From contig JAHQIW010007161.1 in NCBI GenBank assembly GCA_019055375.1, positions 18,708 to 82,707 on the forward strand: a stretch of 64,000 nucleotides of DNA. Direction: 5' to 3'. Source of the stretch: Parelaphostrongylus tenuis. Taxonomy: Eukaryota; Nematoda; Chromadorea; Rhabditida; Metastrongylidae. The notes under the pieces are model-generated. The model ran no database searches. It saw only the letters and a program-made list of their open reading frames with translations, and was not told where the DNA came from. Below, piece by piece: positions 56,301 to 64,000 of the stretch; the first letter of the stretch is position 1; the number at the start of each line of letters is the position of its first letter. The translations under genes and the position numbers were made by a program.

Positions 56301-56545
56301 AGTTTTCATATAGCGTAAAAGAGTAACTAGAAGGTTAACTTAGTCGCAGAGATTTCTTAGAATCATAACTATAATCAAGGTTCTTGGTGAAAAAACCAAC
56401 CCGTTTCGCGTGGCGTTTTTGTGTACGCAATAGTCCAAAGAACGCAATGGGAATGACTCTCGTTAATCAGCTGCTGTTCCATGTATCCGGTTTTAGCAGC
56501 TGATGTTGACTTACTGTAAGTTCACGATGAATTGTGGTCTTGTGA

Positions 56546-56755
56546 TTGCCAAACTTTCTCGATCCCATGTTACTAAAAGTTTTTCGCCCTAAATTTAGTT
56601 TATCGGAGGACTTAGATGAAATCGTGCTTATGCAATTGGAGAGGTTAACCAAACTGTCTTACAAACTGCCCCTTCTTAGAAACTTGCACGACGTTGAATA
56701 TATCTTCCTGAGAGCTTTGGTTTACGTCAGACAATTTTGTTCTCTCGAAGTCTAG
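56546..56755 (+). other. Possible exon fragment, anonymous
   Basis: The frame reads LSEDLDEIVLMQLERLTKLS, then YKLPLLRNLHDVEYIFLRAL and VYVRQF. The helical leucine-rich pattern is faintly like a nuclear-receptor ligand-binding domain helix pair, but this is weak. The other strand also has an open frame (56467-56652). Confidence 0.25.
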
Positions 56756-56759
56756 ATAT

Positions 56760-58380
56760 GATATTCCGATTCTATCTAATTATAAGGGAACAAAGGAAAA
56801 ACCGACCTCATTCGCTAGAGAGCGACTTTAAATAAGAGTATTGATAACCATTCGAAAGCTGAGACTTCATGCTACGGCCAAACACGCCTGTTTTAGAAAA
56901 AATCTCTATTTGACGTTGCTACAGATGGAGATTTCTTGCGCTGCAGACGCAATATTTCTTGCTGGACAGAGCTTTTTCTGTAGGCTATTAGAAATTGTAA
57001 AATAACGTAATAGTTACTGATTCCGACGCTGTGTTTGTAATCTGAAAAAAAAAACGGTTGCCTGAAACGCATATGGTAGAGTGAGCTAAATACGTGCGCT
57101 AGCGCGATGTCGTAAGACTGGTGCAAAGTCTGTCGATCACCTGACCAACGCAAGTGGCTACCTCAGTCAGCCGCATATTTATTGGTCAAAGATCTTCTTA
57201 ACTGCAGATGAAGATTCTACTTATTTTACCTGCTCCACTTTAAAAAAAAATGGTCTTTTCAGTATATAAGCACAGCGTTGGATTCAGAAAAGATGATGCT
57301 ATCGTATGATTAGCAATAGTCCAAAGAAAGAGCTCTTCCTGACGAGAATTATGCGTGTTTGAGAAATGTTTTGTGTGAATTTCGCAGCGTTATAGAAGAG
57401 CCTTTTTTTAAACCGGCGAAGTGGGGTTGTAGCTTGAAATTCAGGCTTTACAATGGTCACTATCACCTCTATGAAAACTTCTCCAGCAAATGAGATCGGT
57501 TTTTCATTTGTCCCCTTATAATGAAAAAGAGCCGATATTCCATACCAGATCCTGATGTCTCGTATAGTTCAGATATCTCATGAAAATTCAATGAAGAATA
57601 TTTCAATTGCCTATTTATTATAGAAAAGCCATACCGTTTGACTAGTTTTGCGAAAAAAGTCACCAGTATGCTGTCATACATCGTATGAATATTCTTCAAA
57701 TAATGATCAACCTGAGGAAAGGTGTGATGTTGTCTGCGATATTCAGGCGCTCTCCTCTTTTATTCATTCTTAAGCTCTCACGATTTATCCAAAAGCCTCA
57801 AGATTTTTTTGTGGTGACGTTCTTCACTGGTAAGAACGGTAACCAGCGGTAAACTACGTAATACCCACCCCAGGATTCACTTCCAATCCAGAGTCATTAC
57901 CATTAGGCCTCGTTTTTTGTTAAATGCATCATCACATGTCTTACTTGAGATCTGGTATTATGGTATGTTGAATCTGAACTCATGAAATCTCTACTGTTAG
58001 TATATTTCAAATATACCTCCGTTTTGCAAAAGCACAGAGTTTTCGAGAGCATCGTTCTTTCCACACCTCTGAATAGCCTACATCGTTTGTTATAAAAGAT
58101 AGTTTTCAAAGTGTCTTTATTTTGAGCTTGGCATGCTATCGCTTTTCATCATGAGCCAATCTCTTTTATTTCCTAACTAAAACCGCAGCCAACTGACATG
58201 ATTCTTGTTGCTTCAATATAACCACCCTAATCTCTTCTCCTCGCGTGCAAACATTCGTAGCTTTTCTTTACGTACTTCATACAAATGTGTTTTTTGTGAG
58301 TGTAGGATGAGAGGAGAAGAAGTGTACCACTATGGTTCATCGCTTAGCTTTCAAAGCCATCCAGTATCGAAGCGATTTTT
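56760..58380. other. No gene recognised
   Basis: Frames 56893-57153, 57469-57699 and 57903-58109 (minus) have no motif. Confidence 0.35.
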
Positions 58381-58443
58381 CAAAAGGTGAATTTAGGGAT
58401 TCCAAAAAAGAATGCTTTAAACTCAAACGGGGTTGATACGCCA

Positions 58444-58491
58444 GGGTCATACACCGATGTTTCGGAGGTCCGTCCTCCTCGTCAGTGACCC
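58444..58491 (-). ncRNA. Hammerhead ribozyme, lineage C, left arm, intact core
   Basis: The minus strand gives GGGTCA-CTGACGA-GGAGG-ACGGA-CCTCC-GAAA, stem III ACATCGGTGT (one wobble), cleavage base A, then TGACCC. Stems I and II are perfect (6 and 5 bp). Confidence 0.87.
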
Positions 58492-58874
58492 CCGCCCCAC
58501 ATTCAGCCCTGCATTGAAGCAAGGAGGGAGGCGTATGTGGTGATGCCACAGTGTACAATGACACTGGTCCATCACCACCTCTCAGTCGATAGATTTTTGC
58601 TGTTAGATCAAAACTAATTCAAAAGATCGACTGTTTTTGAAACCCCGAAAAAAAACAACATTCAACATAATTCCAAAAAAGAATGCTGAAAGAATTATGT
58701 TGAATGTTGTTATTTTTTCGGGGTTTCAAAAACAGTCGATCTTTTGAATTAGTTTTGATCTAACAGCAAAAATCTATCGACTGAGAGGTGGTGATGGACC
58801 AGTGTCATTGTACACTGTGCCATCACCACATACGCCTCCCTCCTTGCTTCAATGCAGGGCTGAATGTGGGGCGG

Positions 58875-58922
58875 GGGTCACTGACGAGGAGGACGAACCT
58901 CCGAAACACCGGTGTATGACCC
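58875..58922 (+). ncRNA. Hammerhead ribozyme, lineage C, right arm, intact
   Basis: GGGTCA-CTGACGA-GGAGG-ACGAA-CCTCC-GAAA, the perfect palindrome ACACCGGTGT, A, then TGACCC. Stem I 6 bp, stem II 5 bp, core complete, cleavage predicted between 58916 and 58917. The spacing is identical to the left-arm copy. Confidence 0.9.
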
Positions 58923-59169
58923 TGGCGTATCAACCCCGTTTGAGTTTAGAGCATTCTTTTGTTGGAATTATGTTGAATGTTGTTTTTCTTCGGGGTTTCA
59001 AAAACAGTCGATCTTTTGAATTTGAATTTAGTGAATCGAATATGGGAGGCAATTTTCTTATTTTTCGTTTTGTGAACATGATAGAGTACACTCTGACTGC
59101 TCATTCAATAATTTGAAACAATTGTCAATCTTCTCTGTGATAACAAGCAATCATTACGTATCAACAGTC

Positions 59170-59640
59170 TAGTCATCGACAACGCTAAGAAATGGCGCTT
59201 ACAATCCGGGCATGAAGGCAGGCGAGGCTTTGTGCCAATCGTTGCCCCGTTGTCACACTCTCAATTCGTGAAATTTTTTTTCACGACTCATAGGTTGAAC
59301 ATCTTGTACACTATTTCAAAAAAAGTTATAGGAGGCATGGGCTTTTGAACCAGTAAGTCACAAATGCCGATTTTTCTCCAATTTTTATTAGTCGTTCGTA
59401 TATGGCTTGTATTGCAGAGTCATTCGAGACATTTATGTAGAATGCGGTAACATAGAATGGCCCCATTACGCAGGCGACTTTGGTTGCACACGTCTATATG
59501 GTCTAGGAAGTTTGATAGTGGTAAGATGAGGTGGTTTAGACTTCAATAAAGAAGAGATCATGGCACTGGGAAATTATGTTGTCTTAAATCTCTTAAGAGA
59601 AAATTCCATTATCAAGCGGTAACGAAAAACCTCTAGATCG
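59170..59640 (-). pseudogene. PLE reverse-transcriptase fossil
   Basis: TATGGCTTGTATTGCAGAGT (59400-59419) and GGTAAGATGAGGTGG (59520-59534) correspond to 6309-6328 and 6435-6449 of PLE-1; TGCCAATCGTTGCCCCGTTG matches 6150-6165. Many indels. Confidence 0.6.
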
Positions 59641-60690
59641 TGGATTTGGAATGATCTCTAATTCGTCCAATACATTTTTAAATTAGAGAGTTGATAGTGT
59701 TTCTGTGTTCAAATTGTAAATCATGCATTAAACAGCAATGTTTTCTAGCAAAACGCTCCGATTATCAGTATTAAACTTCAATGTTGACTAATTAGTTATT
59801 CTTTCATATACGCTGCACGTCATCAGATTTTGCTATTGGAATGCGAGCACTTCTTGATTTAGATTCGTTTGCACGTACTTAATATCCCAAAGATCTTCCA
59901 ACAATTGGCATGTTGTTCCGACTACTGCTTGAAGAGCTTCTTGAATGTCGTCGAATACTGGTCGAGTCAAATCATGTAAACGAACACAGCGTCGATAAGA
60001 CGTTTTTATACGATTGCAAGAGAGTATTAGTGGAGTTGGTCAAAGCTCACCTTCCTTCATGATAGCTTCCTAATAACGTGCAAGGCTGACAACCAGGCAA
60101 GCGCCCTTCGTTAAAAACTAGCTAACTCTTTGTATTAAAACTTGATTAGAACATCTAGTTAATCGCATACTCGGTAAACATTGAGAACTCTGGGAAATAT
60201 TTACTTGAAAGTAAGAAGGTCTCTCTCCTCACAGGGCTGCCAAGGAATATATGGTTAGCTGCTTCACGATTATTACTCTGTGGGAAGCTTTTGGAATACT
60301 TGCCTGTCAAATTATTCATCCACTTTTGTAATCTGGTGAAGTCTATTCAGAGATTCCTGCTTAAATAATAACTGAGGCACCCGTTCTTATGCAGTGACAT
60401 TTCTCTTCCCATCTCCTTTCTTTATTACCCGCTTTGAATTTGTATCAGCACACTGTTTTCACTTAACTGGCGTCCCTTGCCTAGGGGAAGAGTTTGAGGT
60501 TCTTTTTCTAATCCGAGAGAAATGAAGATAGATCCAATTCTACTGTACATGAATTTTTTATAAGAGTGTTAGTAATAATTGGAAAGCGTAGATCCTTGGC
60601 TACTGCTCTACGAAACCTTTTCGGCATTCAGAATAAAATTATATGTTATGGTAACGACTGCTTTTTTGCTCCTTTGCTCATATTTCTCTG
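59640..60690. other. No gene recognised
   Basis: No supported frame or repeat. Confidence 0.35.
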
Positions 60691-60790
60691 GAAAAAAAAC
60701 TCTTTCTCTGCTATCGACCGCTCTTTTACGGACCCGCTCAAAATGATTTGATCTGATAAGGATATTACATGTTTTGAGCCGATAGGTCTA

Positions 60791-60838
60791 GTGCTATATA
60801 GGCGCCTATTTCGTCCTATTGGGACTCATCAGTAGCAC
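60791..60838 (-). ncRNA. Hammerhead ribozyme, lineage A, intact
   Basis: The minus strand gives GTGCTA-CTGATGA-GTCC-CAATA-GGAC-GAAA, the perfect palindrome ATAGGCGCCTAT, cleavage base A, then TAGCAC. Stem I (6 bp) and stem II (4 bp) are perfect and all core bases match consensus. Cleavage is predicted between the bases pairing with 60797 and 60796. Confidence 0.92.
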
Positions 60839-60938
60839 CCTACCTCGGTTCCGTCGATCCCTTGAGGTGAAATAATCATCTAAAGGAATCGGCGCCGAGA
60901 AAACTAAGCACCCAAAGTAAAGACGGAACCGAGGGAGG

Positions 60939-60986
60939 GTGCTACTGATGAGTACCAAAAGGACGAAACAGGCGCCTATGTAGCAC
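60939..60986 (+). ncRNA. Hammerhead motif, lineage A, right arm, cleavage base changed
   Basis: GTGCTA-CTGATGA-GTAC-CAAAA-GGAC-GAAA-CAGGCGCCTAT-G-TAGCAC. The core is intact, but the cleavage base is G, one stem II pair is lost and stem III has one mismatch, so it probably folds without cutting. Confidence 0.8.
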
Positions 60987-61029
60987 TAGACCTATCGGCT
61001 TAAAACATGTAATATCCTTATCAGATTAA

Positions 61030-63600
61030 AAATTCTTTCCTCAGATTACTGATAATCTTTCAATCGCTCAAGTCTCAAAAGATTCAAAAATGCGTTTGCC
61101 TTTCGAAAAGATTCTCATAACAGTGCAGTAACAGAAAGAAAACATTTGTAATACACACACACGTTTTTCTCATAGGACAGAGCTCCTTTATACATCAACG
61201 CTGTGCTTACATTTTGGAAAGACAGTTTTTCTGCAATGTTGCAAGAAAAATAGGATTGGCTCACATATGCTGACATTTGTTTTTTGGCCAATTCACGGGC
61301 TGGAGGCTGGGAGAATGCCCGCGATTCCAACAAAGAAATAGATTGATGGCGCTTCCTCGCATGTGATGGCGATAATTGTTATTTGATTCCGCCTTTTTTC
61401 ATCACTTCTAAAAAACTCTGAATAAAACCAACGTTTCAGATACTACAAGGTTTCCTCTCCATGTTCATATACTTTTCGCTCTTCCAACGAATTATACGCA
61501 TAAAAAAATGAAGACGCGACGGGTGTACAACATAATTTATTTTTGAGTGTTGCAGCGTTAAAAAAGTTTTTTCTTGAAAAAGCACAGACCGTAGTAGCTA
61601 GAGATTTAAGCTTCCAAACTATCACTCACACACTTGTGGAAAGTTATTGTGAGCTAAAGGAGTCAATGGTTCACGGATAACAGGTAAGAACCCGTTTGTC
61701 TTCCTTCACATCAGCAGTTGCCGCTTTTTTGAACTTTATTGCTCAGGAACTATATTTTATACTTTAGTCATTCGAGCAAATAATAATGAATTTCGTCTTC
61801 AATTAATTCTTCATCAAAAGCAAAGCTGAAAAGGCTGGAGATGTGCACGACAACAAGGACATTTGTGCACCTGTAGATAGAAAAACGATATAAATGGATC
61901 GGATCATGAACACAAAAATAGTGATAGAGGCGGGAATGTACTTAAGAGAGCTAGACCCTCGATTAGGGCCAATCTAGTCGATGTGTTGATTTATTCTGAA
62001 TACCAGTATAATTTTTTTTGTCACTCTATGCTTGATATTTATATCTGACTAAAGAATTACTCTCAGGAATGGGCAAACTTTGCCATGATCAGAATTGTCG
62101 GTGTGTGCTTCAAAAAAACTGTTAGATTTTATGATTCAAAGACTTCTGCGCCTAACTTGGGCTTATGGAGGCTATCTCTGCGGGTTTGAAGAGCTGACAA
62201 TGACTAGATCCGTTTATGTGTTGACTTGATACTAACGTTAGTCAGACAATGCAATTCATTATAAACGATGAGGCCGTATAAGATTAGAACGCTGGTTGCA
62301 TTACCGAAATTTGAAACGAACTACGAAGCTAGTTAACAATGCGCTCCTTAAGAATTTATAGATATGACAAAAAGAGCTTAAAAAGTTGTTTACTTGTATC
62401 GATTTATACTGAGTTCCAGTACACAATCTTCTAGAACTTGAGACAGTGCTGAATCAATAGTTATTAGGTTTATGAATAGGCCTTTTCACTAATATCTGTA
62501 AAGAGATGATTTATTATTGCTCTCTGTGACGACCTTCGATTTGCGCCTTCTTTGGAGTTAAGAACTCTTTTGACGAAAAAGAAGGGAAAACCACTTCTTG
62601 GCTTGTAATCTAAGGAAAGTGTCGCTTCAAAATTGACCACAAACGAAAGTTAGGGAATTGCAAAAGTGAGAACGACAAATGGTTTGAAATAAGTGCCTAT
62701 AAGTGAATTTTTTCACGGCGATGCCGCTTCAAAGGTTCCTCTGGAAATGTACTCACACCTATCGAGAACTAGCCGTAGTCATTGGCAGGAGTTAAGTGAA
62801 TGATTTCATGAAAGAAGCATTTTAACTTCACGTGTTTAGACTTTCAGACCTTGAGTCTATCTAGTCCTCGGTAACAATTGTATAAGTAAACTTCAGTTGT
62901 CTAAGACATTTTGAATGTTCCCATTTCTACTTAGTAATCAATCCTGAGAATGGTCTCTGAAACGTTTCTGTCAGCAAATGATCAATGCTTTGAATCACGT
63001 GCACATTTCATACAACAATTGAAAAACACTGCAAAAGATTCAGTAGATATCATCGCATTTATTCCAGCATTGTGACAAGAAGCACTGAAAACAAAGGTTA
63101 CAGATAACAGCTTCAATATTTATTCCAATTAAAATAACAATCACAAAAAAATTGTTGTAATCGAGAGAGTTTGAAATTTTTCATCAATTTAGCCACGAAT
63201 GACCTCGAGGTGATATGGCCGAAGAGGCCTTAAAGCCTCAATAGGGACCAGACTCTATGGGGTGATTCATTTTGACATATAAGACTATAAGATATCGATC
63301 ATAGAAGGGCTTATTATGCAAAGTTTGTAAGAAGGTTTTAAGCTTTTTCAAGGTTGATACGTCACGTTCTGTTTGTGGCTTACACGCATTTTGACGAAAT
63401 CATAGCCATTCGTTCCTCATGATAAAGACGGGCACCGAAGACGGTACACTCTCGCCAAGAGTAAACATGGTTGCCAACGTATTTACAGTCGATGCCTTGC
63501 AATCAGTACAGGCAATATATATCACCGTCCGATCGAATGATCTTTATAACCTCGCATTTTGAATGTTCTTAAGCGACGTGCCATAAATCAGTAGAATGGA
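61030..63600. other. No gene recognised
   Basis: Frames 61115-61333 and 61443-61625 (minus) are not supported; 61380-61600 resembles the AT-rich repeat at 52400-52520. The remainder is anonymous. Confidence 0.35.
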
Positions 63601-63635
63601 AGCTAAAAGCTAGGTTAGAAACAGTCGATTCAGAA

Positions 63636-63821
63636 GTGATATATATTGCTCACACCAGCCGCAAGGAATCGACTGTGGATACGCTGGCAGCCATAATTTC
63701 TCTTGAGAAAGCGCACTATTTTTCGACGCCTATTTTTATCACAGGGGCGATTGCCTGTGATGATGGCGATGGCTTCGAAACGAGCTCAATCCACGAAAGG
63801 AACGTAGCGTATCTACCTTGA
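63636..63821 (+). other. Anonymous open frame at the window end
   Basis: It reads IYIAHTSRKESTVDTLAAII, then KAHYFSTPIFITGAI and DDGDGFETSS. The composition is protein-like, but no domain, splice site or second copy supports it. Confidence 0.2.
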
Positions 63822-64000
63822 AGAGGCTTGAAACATTTTCACAGACTATATACTGAATGTTTCAAGGGTGAAATTATAGGGAACTGTGCATCGAAAGATA
63901 GTATGACATACAAAATTGCTCACCCTGAAACAATCCGTCGAGCCTACGTTGACTTCACACGCGCCGTGCGCATCGTGTTACAATGACAATATGGTAGTTT

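Larger units (their letters stand above)
58402..58964. mobile_element. Near-perfect 560-bp palindrome (C family) with a ribozyme in each arm
   Basis: Arms of about 270 bp (58402-58673 and 58692-58964) are complementary almost base for base around 58683. The outer edge is the pair CCAAAAAAGAATGCTTTAAA and GAGCATTCTTTTGTTGG. Each arm reads, from outside in: CTCAAACGGGGTTGATACGC, hammerhead, GGGGCGG-type text, GGGAGGCGTATGTGGTGATG, CATCACCACCTCTCAGTCGA, GATCGACTGTTTTTGAAACC. The open frames 58337-58564 and 58802-59116 are only readings of the arms. Part of the inner arm is repeated again at 58962-59022. Confidence 0.9.
60698..61025. mobile_element. Foldback element A3, best-preserved A copy
   Basis: Arms of about 115 bp: CTGATAAGGATATTACATGT (60753-60772) against ACATGTAATATCCTTATCAG (61005-61024), continuing through the ribozymes to ACCTCGGTTCCGTC and GACGGAACCGAG. 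The left side also keeps GCTATCGACCGCTCTTTTAC (60708-60727). The outer right end is missing. Confidence 0.85.

Noticed and set aside
57335..57365. CTGACGAGAATTATGCG at 57340
   Set aside because: No stem II pairing and no GAAA at the right distance; chance match.
58337..59116. Two similar open frames (minus 58564-58337, plus 58802-59116) starting MSLYTV
   Set aside because: They are mirror readings of the C palindrome arms and include the ribozyme; identity of arms, not coding selection, explains their similarity.

Overview
The window looks like nuclear DNA of a clade V (strongylid, hookworm-like) nematode. It is AT-rich, has no long continuous genes, shows TTTCAG-type splice acceptors, and carries two small three-exon genes for secreted proteins together with broken copies of the same gene. 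Almost everything else is mobile or repetitive DNA: RTE-clade non-LTR retrotransposons, Penelope-like elements (PLEs) with a GIY-YIG endonuclease, a dead mariner, tRNA-derived SINEs, and several families of foldback (inverted-repeat) elements. I see no bacterial operons, rRNA, true tRNA genes or CRISPR arrays.

The most striking feature is the density of hammerhead self-cleaving ribozyme (HHR) motifs. I find at least seven sequence lineages (called A to G here), about twenty copies on both strands. Several copies have an intact catalytic core: 60791-60838 (A), 16524-16559 (B), 58444-58491 and 58875-58922 (C), 15383-15425 (F), and nearly 49622-49667 (G). In each intact copy stem I pairs, stem II is a hairpin, and stem III is a short self-complementary palindrome with essentially no loop, the architecture known from PLE ribozymes that work best as dimers. 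Lineages A, C, F and G sit in foldback elements that carry an opposing ribozyme or its remnant in each arm. Lineage E lies in a tandem array of about 280-bp units.

Layout: 0-2 kb, remnant of a secreted-protein gene split by an A foldback, then a tRNA-like foldback at 2.1-2.4 kb; 3.7-4.5 kb, RTE fossil; 4.7-7.8 kb, the longest PLE (GIY-YIG, RT, N-terminal region on the minus strand); 8.2-9.8 kb, A foldbacks and an orphan coding-like stretch; 9.8-10.4 kb, PLE mosaic; 11.9-12.7 kb, PLE terminus and RTE fossil; 13.2-18.3 kb, F and B ribozyme elements, a family-U repeat and the mariner; 19-21 kb, SINE, family-U repeat and intact secreted-protein gene 2; 22.4-26.9 kb, C fragment, RTE fossil, PLE terminus and G foldback; 27-29 kb, a dispersed repeat; 29.1-31.6 kb, duplicated block with intact secreted-protein gene 1; 31.7-32.8 kb, tRNA-like foldback and family-U exon; 35-40 kb, more foldbacks, a pseudogene and a SINE; 41.3-44.9 kb, back-to-back PLE tails and the longest RTE; 45-50 kb, repeats, second RTE copy, and F and G ribozymes; 50.5-51.2 kb, tandem E array; 52.8-56.3 kb, family-U repeat, tRNA-like foldback and duplicated block with a pseudogene; 58.4-59.0 kb, the near-perfect C palindrome; 60.7-61.0 kb, the best A foldback; 61-64 kb, unremarkable sequence.

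The cellular genes best supported are the two intact 133- and 143-residue secreted-protein genes, which I tentatively place in the nematode SCVP family (secreted clade V proteins), and a multicopy exon family (U) that I do not recognise.
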